Positions 1-11,314 of a stretch of DNA of 64,000 bases are shown here, in pieces. Each line of letters opens with the position of its first letter. The first letter of the stretch is position 1. This DNA is from Paratrimastix pyriformis (lineage: Eukaryota > Preaxostyla > Paratrimastigidae), in the NCBI GenBank assembly GCA_027972325.1, contig JAPMOS010000010.1:310001-374000 (forward strand), in the 5' to 3' direction. The notes under the pieces are model-generated. The model was not told the DNA's origin. It saw only the letters and a program-made list of their open reading frames with translations, and ran no database searches. A program made the position numbers and the translations under genes.

Positions 1-1
1 C

Positions 2-94
2 GAAATCCCGCCCAAGTACGCAGGGGTGTGGATTGGTGGCATCACAGAAGTGGGGGCCACGAGGGTTTTGAAGGAGGGGGCCCTGGGTGGGTGG
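2..94 (+). CDS. possible exon fragment of an unidentified gene, cut by the window edge
   Basis: A 31-codon open stretch begins at the left edge and reads like protein (it contains KYAGVWIGGITEVGATRVL). It ends in phase at a GTCGGT sequence, which matches the 5' splice-site type used throughout this window. No family was recognised. The continuation to the left is missing and the next exon was not found, so this may be the tail of a gene or a chance frame. The remaining bases up to 319 are purine-rich and show no convincing gene. Confidence 0.3.
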
Positions 95-319
95 GTCGGT
101 GTGCGCCCTCCCGGCCGGCCACCCGTGAAACCTGGCAAGGATTGCCGCCCGCAACCGCGCCCTTTCGGCGGCGAGGTGGGGTGTGCGTGACGCCGTGCAG
201 GGCATACCCCCTCTTCATTCGCCCCCGCCCCCGAGTCTGCAAGCCCATCGCCGCAAACGGATCTCGTTCGCAAAGGAGGAGAGAGGGAGGAAAGAGGAGA
301 GAGGGAGGAGGGGAGGTTC

Positions 320-1178
320 TCAAAAGACTGTCAGGAGGGCGAAGACCACGTAGAACAGGGCCACCGGGTATGCGATGAGCCACTGCAGCTCAGAGTTGTT
401 CAGCGAGATGGTGAACATCCGCGTGGCCGAGTAGACGGCCCACAGGAGACAGAGCACCGAAAGGCACATCCCAAGGATGCCGCTAGCAAGGGGGGTCAGC
501 GAAACGCGGCGTTTCGAAGGGAAGACAGACGTGAGGGAGATGAAGAGAGAGAAGAAGGCAAGAGGAAGCATCGGAAGAAGGCAGTAACCCAGGGTGCTGT
601 AAACGTTGTACATGGAGATACCGCCGGCGCTCATCAGCGTCACCAGGATGGCGATGGCCAGCCCACCCCCAAAGCCGAACCCGTAGACGTAGGAGAAGTG
701 TAACTTCCCCCTCTACAGGGTGGAAATAACAAAAAATTGATAAAAGTGTCATCTGGGCACAGACGCAAAGGAGGATCATTCCGTAAACGAGAAGAAATAG
801 CATGGGACCCGCCATTTCACCTTGAGCAAGGAGTTGTTCGGGCACGGGCCGGAAAGGATTGAGAACGCACAAAGTGCGCTGGAAAATGTCATGAAAATCA
901 ATGCCCAGCTCTACCAAGGACAAAGTTGGGCGGAGAGCGAACGAATCGATCAAACCTTCCATCAGAGGCTTCTCGTCTTCTTCGAGAGGCTCCTCACTAT
1001 CAGGGGCCCCAAAAGGAAGGGAGGTTCGACCACCATAACGGGTCGGAGGACTGTACGGGTTGCTATCGAAGATGACGGGGCGCAGGTCTCGACGCATCAC
1101 TGCTGGAACGACCAGAAGGGTTCTTGCCGAATCCGGCGGGGCGCGAGAAGAGAAAGCGGACAGCGAAGGAAGGCCCAC
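320..1178 (-). CDS. YIPF5: YIP1-family membrane protein (YIPF5/Yip1-like)
   Basis: Yip1-family proteins are multi-pass ER/Golgi membrane proteins that bind Rab GTPases and act in COPII vesicle transport. Exon 1 carries the family signature just before the membrane domain (LVELGIDFHDIFQRTLCVLNP, then a Gly-Pro-Met start of the first TM). Exon 2 carries the remaining hydrophobic segments (STLGYCLLPMLPLAFF; LIAYPVALFYVVFALL) and ends at the usual C-terminal position of the family. One 52-nt intron (713-764) with a GTCTGT donor joins them, so that RGKLHFSYVYG aligns without gaps to human YIPF5. The start is either 1178 or the in-frame Met at 1097; family length favours 1097. The start lies only 12 bp downstream of the next gene's stop codon. 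Confidence 0.88.
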
Positions 1179-1190
1179 TATTTATAACGC

Positions 1191-3029
1191 TCATGAACCG
1201 ATCCGCTCGTAGAAGAGCATGTAGCACTGAGCCTGGCGGACATCGCTCCACGCGACGGGTGTGGAATCTGTGTCGCTGAGCATCAACCACTGATCACCGG
1301 CGTCAGAACCTCTCGCTTCGGTTCCTTCACCACCACCAAATTTGCGCGGGCGAGGACCCAGAAGGCGTTCGTCCTCAGGGGTCGCCTCTTCGTCCTCGCC
1401 CTGGTCAGGAGGGGGAGAGTCACGGGGTGCGGGTGCCGGTCCGGCCGCAGGGGCGGTTGATGTGCTTGGGGATGCGGTTGGTGGGTGCGCGAGTGCCCGC
1501 CGAAAGGCGATATAATGGCCAAATCTTGCCCCGCTCCCCAAGTGTTGCAGCACAGCGCAAAGGCGGTATGAGAAGTGAGGGGGTTCGGCAACTGGAGCGA
1601 GAGGGAGAACCGAAGAGGCGTTGAAAGAACCCGAGGAGGATACTGCCAGGAAAGGGCCCAGTTCAAGGAATTGATCAAACCAAACATGCGTCGGGCACTT
1701 GTGCTCGCCCCCTGGGGAAACCAAGGTTTCAGAAACGCAATGCGCACAAAAGACAGACGTTGCGGGTCGTAGCGGAGGCGCTGAATGGTGATCGTCAACA
1801 GCTTGGGAGGGACAGAAAGATGGTGTAACTGCCATGCGGCGCCCACGACGCGACGGCAGGGAGGAGGGGGCGTGTCCTGATCTGCTGTGGGCGGGGCGAA
1901 GAGGGGCGCTGGGTGGAATGGAGGGATCGGCGAAACATCGGGGGGTGGGGGAGCCGGGGGAACCGAGGGCAATTCGGGGGAAAGGGAAGGAGACGCGGGG
2001 AGGTTGGCCAAGCGGGTACAATGTGGGCATACAAATTCATCGAGCCGAGTCGGAGCGAAGTGCGCACGAAGGAGGGTCGTTAGGGGCACCTGCGTGACGG
2101 ACGGAATCAGAGATCGAAAAGCGGACGGGACGACAAACGAACCTGGTCGAGATCTCCCTGGAGATCAAGAATCAGGTCTTGAAAAGCCTCGAAATGGGGC
2201 TCTCCCTGGGGAACGGAAATGAACCGAATGGGTAAAAGAGGGGGGCATCCCGACCAGGTACCGGCACTGCGCGCACATCACCTGCGCTGTGATGAGGCCC
2301 TCAGTTGGAGGACGCAGGGCTCTTTCGGGCGCTGGAGACCAGCCCACCTCCATGAACGGACCCCGGCTCATCACTCCGCGAGGAAGAGCCAAAGGAACCA
2401 GAGGAAGTACTGGAGAGGAAGCCCGTTCGCCAATGAGCGTCCGCCAAGCATCCTACAAGAGCGGAAAGTGGGGGCGACATTCGTCGACAGCAGACATGTT
2501 GCCGAATCTGCTTCCGATGCGCGGCGAGGGATGATTTTACATCAGATTCGAGCAACGTCCATAGGGCATAGAAGAGCTCGTGGGGGTCTTCGTGATCCTG
2601 GCTCCAACGCGATAACAGCGCGATCCGAGGCTCCATCAGACGGAAGAGGCGCCGGGCATCGACAGGACCCCCTCGGGATCCCTTTGTACGCTTGGAACGC
2701 GTTGGATCGTCAGACTCGGCCAACTCTACGAACTAGACACGAGTAGTGCGAACACGAGGAAACAGACGGGTGAGCAGAGTCAGCAGTTCCACCAAAAGGG
2801 GAGACAACGGAGAGGAAGCCGATAAATCTGCGAGATACTGCCTTACGTGATCCTGACTGGCCAAACACTGAAGGAGGGAATTGAAGAAGCATCCGTTGGT
2901 GTATGACAGGATGCCGTTTCCCTCGTTGGAAAAAAGGGAGACAAGGCGCGGGCCACCAAAGATTATCGCAAGTAAAATTAAAGGGATCGACCCGGCCAAA
3001 GCTGGGACAACCCATTCGGTCGGGCCCAT
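1191..3029 (-). CDS. USP30: membrane-anchored ubiquitin-specific protease, USP30/Ubp1-like
   Basis: Peptidase family C19 cysteine protease that removes ubiquitin. The first exon encodes a hydrophobic anchor (about residues 8-26, VPALAGSIPLILLAIIF), as in mitochondrial or peroxisomal USP30. It is followed by the Cys box NGCFFNSLLQ, which retains the catalytic Cys and downstream Asn although the usual GNTC is altered. Later exons give the QDAHE-like segment (EDPHELFYALW), two Cys pairs of the zinc ribbon (CAQC and CPHC), the PKLLTITIQRL strand, and the His box SGARFGHYIAF. The protein ends in the canonical SDTDS...YMLFYER. A proline-rich low-complexity insert separates exons. It is divergent from the EGF gene, with 60 bp between start codons. 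All catalytic elements are present, so the enzyme is probably active. Confidence 0.85.
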
Positions 3030-3088
3030 TCGTCAAGCCAAACGAGCGCCGGAACTTGTCTGCTTCTCCAGAGGCGGAATCAGCTCGG

Positions 3089-6000
3089 ATGGGCTTTCTC
3101 CTTTTTCCGCTTTTTTGTGCAGTAGCGCTCGCCGTTTGTCCTTATCCGTGCAGCAATCACGGTTTGTGCCCATCTTTTCGGTCTTCCCTTGATTCTCTCC
3201 CAGGTAGTTGCTCCGGCGACATCTGCAAATGTACTGACGAGTGGACCGGCACAGAATGCGGGACGGCCAAAGAGTCCCTTGTCCCTGAGGTTACTGTGGA
3301 GGGTTATGTTGGTTTGTAGGCATCCCCCTTTCCTCTCGCGATGGATTATCGCCGCGTAGCTACAAAACACTGGAACATGCTGTTCTTTGACGCTGTGGCA
3401 AAATCCGACTACACTCAGGTCGACATTTGGATGGAACGCAAAGAGGATTTGCCTGCGGATCCCGATCTTTACGCGAAGCTGGGTGCCGCCCCCACCCTTG
3501 AGTCGTACGACTTTATTGACGCTGGGGAGACGACCATGCATCACGTCTGTGCCTTATCTGCATCACAGACGCAGGGTTTTTCACGGATCTTGCGGAACAG
3601 ATTACGATTTTCCCCGTCACGACCGGCCGCTATTACATCGGGGTCTATGGCGACATGAGTTCCGCCTATTCGATCAGCGTCCGGACATCCTGTCTGCTGC
3701 ATCCACGCAGACATGACCCGTGTTGACTCACACACTCCTCTTCTTCGAACATCATCCTCCGGTCTTGGATCGACAGTCCGTTGCCCATCGGATTGCTCGG
3801 GTCTGCGTCCGCCGCCTCCAGCTGGTGCTGGGTGATCGTCTCCGATCGTGGTGGCGATGTCCCTCTCTTCGTTGATGGTCATTCCTATTGGCTTTGCTCA
3901 TGGCTGGGTCCCCTTCCGTGGGTTCCGGCGATCGCAGGTCACGGCGAGTGTGTGACCGCTTCCAAGCGGTGCCAATGCGTCCCCGACTACACCGGCGACG
4001 ACTGCTCCCTCCGTCTGACCCTGCCCTCCCCGCCTTCCCGCTCTCCCCTACTGACGGACTTCCCCCAGCTCCCAGCTCACCCCCAATCGTCTCTTTGTCC
4101 TGCCTCCGCTCCCGGCCCGCGGACAGGTGTGTCGCCCCTGGAGGAGCGCCAGCCGCTGGACCTGTCGGTCTTCCCCAAGGCCTGGACCGGTCCGTCGACT
4201 AACCCACGGCCCCAAACTCCCCCCCCCCCCCCCCCCCCCCCCCCCCATCACCCCTCCTACGGCTCCTCCTCATCCCGTTCTGTGTTCCGTCCTTCGGGGG
4301 CAGTTGCCTACTTTGACCTGGAGGCCTCCCTGACGGACGGCCTGCGGGTGACCATCACCGATCTGGACCCCGGCCAGGAGGGCGGGGCCGCCTTCTACCT
4401 GTCGGTCGACCAGCCGCCCACGGCGACCAGCTACCTGACCACCAACACCACCACCATGCACCGGCGCGACTGCGTGCTCGAGGTGGCCTCGTGGAAGCTC
4501 ATCCCCGGCCGCCGCTACTACGTGGGGGCCCTCGGGGACCACGACAACAAATACTTCCGGATCGCCTACACGGCCACCATCGTCCAGGAGCTCCCCCAGA
4601 CCTACCCCGGCACTTCGGTCGGTCCCCAAACCCCCCCGCCCGGGCCCCCGCTCTCCCCAGGGGTTGCGATTGCGACCTCATTCGCATTGCCCAACCCGGC
4701 CCCGCCCGCCCCCGACAGGAGCACAGCGCGGTCGGCTACCACCAAATGGCCGTCTACAGCTACAACATCGACATCACCCAGCACACCACCCTGGCCCTGC
4801 ACATCTACCAGGATAACGACAATGTCACCCTGGCCCTGTCCGCCAGCCCCGCCCCGCCCCCACCCAGACCCCAGCCACGTCCCTGCCCCGCCTGCGTCGA
4901 TCAGAGCCCCATCTCCCCAGCCCCCCACTCACTCACGATCACTGCCCACCTTCGATCACCCGCGTCTGGCGCTCACGTTCCCTTCTGTCTGTTTGGGGGG
5001 CAGGATGGTCCGCTACGGGCGGCTGCCCACCCGGTACGCGTTCGACTATCGCAACGACACCGAGCGCGACGAGGGCGACGCTGACCTCGAGGTCTCCCTG
5101 CCTCCCGTGGACCCCCCGTGTGCCCCGTGCCCCCGTGCACCTCCCTCGCTCCTGCTGATCATGGGGTCGGTTTCCCTTTTTTGGGGGTCGCGGGGGTTGG
5201 TTGGGGGCAGCTGGCCGTCCCTGAGCTGCGCAACGGCACCTACTACATCGGGGTCTACGGCCTGACCGACGCCGAGTCGCTGGGTCACTTCACCCTCTCC
5301 CTCCGCGTCGACGGTCCGTCGGCCCCATCCGCCCATCCTGCACCCTCCCTCCCGACCCACTCCACCGGCCCCACACCCCCATGCTCATCATCGTATGGTG
5401 ACTGGTTTGTTCTCTGCTTTCTCCTGGCGGTGGCTGCAGCCCCGTGCTTCAGCTGCGGCGATCACGGGTCTGTCCCCTGTGCCCCCACCCCACCACGCTC
5501 CCCCCGTCCCAGAGCGCGCTGACCTGTGTTGGGGGGTGGCTTTGGGGGGCGGCAGCACGTGCAACACGACGAGCGGGCTGTGCATGTGCCGCGACGGCTA
5601 TCAGGGCCCCGAGTGCCAGGTCTACCGTCTGTCCCGCCCGCTGCCCTTTCTGCCCTTTCTGCCCTTTCTGCCCTTTCTGCCCTTTCTGCCCTTTCTGCCC
5701 TTTCTGCCTTCTCCTTCCCCATATCCTGACCCCCGCCTTGGGCCCATCCAGGTGCGGTCGAGGTTGCCAGCCTGCCCTACACGGACACCGTGGGGCGGCC
5801 CACCCGCTGCCCGACGAGCTGGGCCTGCTACGAGGTGGCCATCGACACCACCATCCGCGCCCTGCACGTGCACCTCACCCAGGACACGGCAGCCCTGCCC
5901 GCCGACGCCGACCCCTCTACATCAGGTGCGGGCGACACGAGCCACTTGCAGGCGGCCAGCAAGGCTCGGCCCCCACCTGGCTACCACCTTCCCCCCCCCC

Positions 6001-9000
6001 CTCCCCCGCACCACCTTCTTCCCGACCCCGTCCACTACGACCTGCGCGACGCGTCCACCATGGAGGGCGCAACCATCGACGTCCGCCCCCTGCGACTCCC
6101 GCCCGCATCAGCATCAGCATCAGCATGAATCACCATCATCAACAACCCCTTTGCCGCTCTGCCCCCGCCCTATGCGTGCAGTACGTGGCGCCCGATCTGA
6201 CGGAGGGCGTCTACCAGGTGTGTGTCCACGCCTTCGACGGGCCCGTGGCCTACTCGATCTTCATCAACGAGTCCAGTCCGGCCTGCCGCCCCAGCCCCAG
6301 CCCCAGCCCCAGCCCCAGCCCCAGCCCCAGCCCGCCTTCCTTTCCCATTGTCCCTTCATCATTGTCACCTCATGTCCCTGACCACCCACCCTCACCCCCA
6401 CCCCACCCCACACCCCACACCCCGCCCCTGCTGCAGCTTCGAAGTGCTACACCCAGTGCAGCGGCCGCGGCAGTCCGTCCTCGCCGCCCCTCCCTTCTGT
6501 CATCCCCTGCCTCCCCTCCTGCCCTGCCCGTGGCCCATCGTTCCTCCCTCTCCTGCCCCCGCCTTGGCACCAACTGCCCCATCTCCCGCCCATCCGACCA
6601 ACTCCGCGAACAGCCTGCGAAGAGGACGGGTGCGTGTGCAATGCCGGCTGGACGGGCCCCGAGTGCAACCACAGTCCGCCCCGCTCCCTGCCCCCCCCCC
6701 CCCCCCCCCCCCCCGCTGCCCCATATATGCTCCATCCTGCCGCTTGCGATTTCCCCCTTCTTGACATCATCCTGCCTGGCGCTGCCCCGGGGGCGATGAT
6801 GCCGGCGCAGCCCTGACGACCCTCGACTGGGCCCACGGGACGGCCCTGACCGTGGACACGGTCCAGGGGGCCTGGCAGTACTACCTGGTGGTGGTGGACG
6901 ACCTGGCCGCCCAGAACGACCTCCTCGTCGAGGTGCGCGCCCTCACGGGCGACCCCGACGTCTAGTCCGCGCCTCCCCCATCATCCCCTCCGTGATGCCG
7001 CCATCCCGCCCTTCCACCGTGAACTGACCTGTGTCGGCGCTCATGCGTGCCTGTTTTCCCCGGGTGGTGGGATGCGGGATCTCACGCCAGCCTGCGGTGG
7101 GGCCGCTACCCGACCACGAAGCTCTTCGACCTGGCCGACGACGGGCCCCTGCCCCAGAGCACCCTCCGCATGCACTCGCCCCGGCTGGTGCTGGGCAAGT
7201 ACCTGATCGGGGTCTACGGCTACGCGGGCGCCCCCAAGACCCACGCCATCCGGTACACCATCAAGGCCACTCTCGCCCTGGCTTGCCTCAACGGCTGCTC
7301 CTGTCCGCGCCCATCTCCCGCGCCCATCTCCCGCGCCCATCTCCCGCGCCCATCTCCCGCGCCCATCTCCCGCGCCCATCTCCCGCGCCCATCTCCCGCG
7401 CCCATCTCCCGCGCCCATCTCCCGCGCCCATCTCCCGCGCCCATCTCCCGCGCGCCGTTCGCCCTGACCGCCCGGCTTCACATCACTCTCATCTGGCCGT
7501 GACCGTGGTTGCTGCTCTGGGGGCGGGGGTGTTGCAGACCATGGCACGTGCAACCTCCCCCAGGCCACCTGCACCTGCACCGGTGACTGGACGGGCGACG
7601 ACTGCTCTGCCCGTCCGTGCCCGCGCCTTCCCTCGCCCCCCCCCCCCCCCCCCCCCCCCCCCGCCCATCGCGCGACCATGGGCACCGGCTGAGTGGCTGA
7701 TGCTGGGGTGATGCTTGATGCAGCGCTGGCCGAGATGGAGAGCGGCACCCGGTTCATGGGGATCTCGCTCGCCATCACCTCTGAGACCGGGTCTGCACGC
7801 CCCCCCCGCCGTCGCTCTCGCCTTCCTTACCCCGGGATGGCTCATGCCCCGGGATGGCTCGTGGATCTGGTGGCGCTTTTTGCTCACCACCGATCCGACT
7901 GCCGCCCTGCAGGTCGCCCTCGCTCTACGTCCGCAAGGACCTCCTGCCCACCCAGTCCGCCTACGACGCCACCGACCGCAACACCGGGTCAGCCCCCCTG
8001 CACCGTCCCAGCATCACATCCCGGCCCGCCCTGCAGCCAGCCGGCCGGCCAGCGGCAGTATTCGTTCTCACTCCGCCGTCCCTGCTGCCTGCGTGCCTGC
8101 CGGTGTTGCCTGCCTGCCTTGCTTGGCCCCTGCAGGCGGACGCGGCACGTCCAGATGCACAACGACGACCCCAACGCCATGGCGGGCAACTGGTTCATCG
8201 GCCTCTACGAGGAGGCGTACCGTGACACGTTCGACATCGTCCTGGTCTTCGACTGTCCGCACCTCATGCATGTCCATGCCCCCCCGCCTGTGCCCCCGCC
8301 TCTGCTCGCCCGTGCCCCTCGGCGGCTCATCACGTGGGCGTTGGCGCGTGATGTTCTCTCCCCCCGGGGGGCCGCAGCCTCGTGCGTGATGGACTGCCAC
8401 GGGGACAGCCACGGGGCCTGCAACAAGGGCGTCTGCGCGTGCGTGCCCGGCTGGACGGGCACCGACTGCGGCAGCGCCGACCTGACCCTGGGCCTGTTCG
8501 ACTCGCACCTGGTGCCCTCCATCGAGGTGGGCCACTGGGCGTACTTCAAGGTCGCCCTCCTCCCCGCCTCCTCCCCCCCCCCCGCCGGGCCTGCTGCGGC
8601 CCAACGGATCCAACTGACACTGCCCCCTCCCCTCGTGCCTCTGCCTGCCTCCGTGTGCGGCCGGCCTGGCGAGCAGTACCACACCCAGCCCGACACGGTC
8701 TCCTCGGAGACCTTCCTGGTCAACCACCTCTCGGGCCCCAGCGGGCTGGCCGTCTACTGGGCCCCCGACCGCAAGCCCGACGCGACCCACTACCTGCTCA
8801 GCAACCAGTCGGCGCCCGGTCCGCTCCCGCTCCCGCTCCGCTCCCGTCCCTCCTCGAAAACAGTATGCAACCAAGGGAATATGCAACCAATGGAAGTCAT
8901 TCGAACGTCTTCCCGTCTCCATCTCCGGTGATTGCGGGGCGGGGCGTCGTGACCAGGGCAATCGGTTGTCCTGACCCGGTCGGCCGGCCAGAAGGTGGAT

Positions 9001-9197
9001 GGGGTCTCGGTGCTGGCCCTGGGCAGCAGCTACTTCGGGGTCTACGCCCTGGCCGAGGGCGGGGCCTCCTTCGAGGTGGCCGTCCACGGGGAGAGCCTCT
9101 GCCCCTCCCAGTGCTACCACCGCGGTCCGCTCCCTGCCGCCCCATTCTTCGCCTTCTGTTCGTCCGTTTTTTCCCGCCCCATCCGTTCACGCTTCTC

Positions 9198-9228
<31 letters not shown>

Positions 9229-10888
9229 GGACAGGCACCTGCACGAACGGTGTTTGCGGCTGCTCCGAAGGCTACTTCGGGGTCTCCTGTGAGGGCGGTC
9301 TGTGGCCCGATCGACCCCATCGCCGCCCTCAGCTGCCCCTCGCCCTGTCCCCAGCCAACTGACCCCGGTGTGTTCTGGGTTTGGTTTGGGGCATGCGCCG
9401 GGTTTCTGGGTTTGGGGCATGCGCCGGGTTTCTGGGTTTGGGGCATGCGCCGGGTTTCTGGGTTTGGGGCATGCGCCGGGTTTCTGGGTTTGGGGCATGC
9501 GCCGGGTTTCTGGGTTTGGGGCATGCGCCGGGTTTCGGTCGGGGCAGAGGTTCGCCCGCTGGGGAGTGGGGCCACGGTCTCGGACGTTGTCGGTGGGCTG
9601 CATCCCGTGACGGCCGTCTGGCGGTGGGCCGCCAACCGCCTCCTCGTCGACGCGGCCGTGGTGCGCCTCTCGGCAAGCAGCCCCGTCCGCTCATGCCCCG
9701 CCCTCCCACCAGCCCACCGGTCCACTTCGCACGGAGACCCCGGCCCTCGCCTGCCCTGCCCGGACCCGGCTTACATCCCCTCCTCTCCTCCTCCCCTCCC
9801 TCACCCACGGGGCCGGGCCAGCTGACCGTCACCATCGGCGCGGGTGCGATCCCGACGGCCGGCAGCGGGCTGGTGAGCCAGACGGGGACCGAAGTGGCTT
9901 TCACCCTGGGCGCGCACGCCCCGGCCCCGCTGCTGACCAACGCCACGTACTTCCTCCAGGTGGCCATCCCCGCCCAGGCCAACGGGGCCGTCGCCTACCG
10001 GATCAACATCACCGAGCTCGGTCGGCCCATCGCTCCCGCTCCCCACTCCCCACTCCCCCACTCCCCCACTCCCCCCGTCTCAACTTGCCCCGCGCGGCCC
10101 CAACCCGGCCATCGCCTGATCTGATCTGGACGGACGTCTCTCCACTTGGGTCGGTGGGTCGGTGGGTCGGCCCGCCCGCCTTTGCAGGCGAGTGCCACGA
10201 CACGCAGAACTGCGCGGCCTGCGTGGCCATCCCGGGCTGCGGCTGGTGCGACGGCAGGTCCGCCCGCCCCTCTGCCTCTGCGTCTCTCCGCCCGCAACCC
10301 CCCCGCCTGCCGCACCGCCCCTTGACTGCGGTACAACTGTGTGCCCCGGGGTGGGCTGACAGCTGCAAGATGGGCACGGCTGCGGGGCCGACCGCCCTGC
10401 CCGGTGCGGCGACCGCCTGCCCGGCCGACAGCCGGTGGGCCTTCGGCGAGGCGGCCACCTGCGAGGCGCCCCGGGGCGTCAGCCCGGCCGTCATCGCCAT
10501 CGTGGTCTCGGTCTCCGTCCTCCTCTGCGGTGGTGCGGCCGTCGTGGGGGGTCCGTCCCGCCCACATCCCCCCGTCCTCATGGCCCACCTTCCTCCTCCC
10601 ACCCACCCATCAACCCTTCATCGCCCTCTTCCCCCTCGCTCGCCCGCAGTGTGGTTCCTGCTGCGTTTCCGGCGTGGGCACCGGTACAAGGGCCTGGGCC
10701 GGTCCCGGGTGCAGACGGTGGTCGACGAGGATGCCGACGACCTGCTGCCCCTCAGCTCCGCCGAGGAGGAGGCCGCCGCCCCGGGCCCCACCCCGGCCTA
10801 CATGCCCCCCGCCCTCGAGGCCGCCCCCCAGGCCGACCCCCTCGCGGACCCCGCCGCCCGCAAGGAGTCAGGCTCGACCTTCATGTAA
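3089..10888 (+). CDS. giant type I surface protein: alternating EGF-like and PPC-like modules, PSI, TM, short tail
   Basis: The start at 3089 gives a clear signal peptide (MGFLLFPLFCAVALAVC). About seven EGF-like modules follow, near 3119, 3930, 5440, 6436, 7500, 8385 and 9095, each ending in a C-x-C-...-G/Y-x-G-x-x-C pattern such as CKCTDEWTGTEC or CMCRDGYQGPEC. Between them lie about seven beta modules ending in a motif like GTYYIGVYGL or GNWFIGLYEE, which resembles bacterial pre-peptidase C-terminal (PPC) domains. A PSI-like Cys cluster (CHDTQNCAACVAIPGCGWC, about 10195-10255) precedes one TM helix (IVVSVSVLLCGGAAV), a basic stop-transfer and an acidic tail of about 70 residues. At least 12 introns are present, many filled by minisatellites or poly-C. 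It is probably an adhesion or recognition protein; I know no named homologue. Exact exon edges are uncertain. Confidence 0.75.
5641..5708 (+). repeat. 9-mer minisatellite (CTGCCCTTT)n inside an intron
   Basis: About seven and a half tandem copies, flanked by EGF-module exon sequence. It translates open in several frames but does not look like part of the protein. Confidence 0.9.
7304..7455 (+). repeat. 13-mer minisatellite (CGCGCCCATCTCC)n inside an intron
   Basis: About eleven perfect copies starting right after a GTCCGCG donor. They lie between the CLNGCS exon and the next EGF-module exon, which starts near 7540. Confidence 0.9.
9379..9538 (+). repeat. 26-mer minisatellite (GGGTTTCTGGGTTTGGGGCATGCGCC-type) inside an intron
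   Basis: About six near-perfect tandem copies of a 26-nt unit, each with a GCATGC palindrome. It lies in the spacer after the seventh EGF-like module of the surface-protein gene. Confidence 0.9.
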
Positions 10889-11314
10889 GCGGCGGACCCC
10901 CTGTCCCGCCCTTTCTCCAATAACGCCATCCATCCATCCATCCATCCATCCGTCTTCGCCCTCTTCCCTCGCTCCCCCTGGTTTCTACCTCGCTCGCCTC
11001 CTCGGGTTTCTGCTGTCCAGCGGGGGTGCGGCTGACTTATTTCCGCCGGCCCGTCGAGTTCGCCAACACCCGCACCGCCCCGCGCCCCCACACACAGAAT
11101 GGGGTGCGGGTGGTGGTGGTGGTGGTGGCGAGGCGAGGCGAGGGGGAGGGGAGGGGAGGGGGAAGACACCAAGCAAAGCAGGAAAGTACAAGCCGGAATA
11201 AAAGGAGGGGGTGAGGGGGGGACGGACGCGGCACAGCGGCCACACGACGGGGGGAAGTGGGGTGAGGAGGAGGACCGCAGAGGGAGGCAGGGAGAGGGGA
11301 AGGGGAAGGGGGCC
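10889..11314. other. intergenic region between convergent genes
   Basis: About 426 bp holding the presumed 3' UTRs of the surface-protein gene and the TTLL gene. It contains a TCCA run (10927-10951) and GGT/GAGGG-rich simple sequence (11105-11160). I see no gene in it. Confidence 0.6.

Noticed and set aside
3092-3160. Shine-Dalgarno sites, operons or riboswitches
   Set aside because: Spliceosomal introns throughout mark the window as eukaryotic; such bacterial signals are not expected and none was evident.
9379-9538. CRISPR-like array of 26-nt repeats
   Set aside because: Copies are directly tandem without unique spacers and lie in a eukaryotic intron. The same holds for 12984-13115 and 50596-50762.
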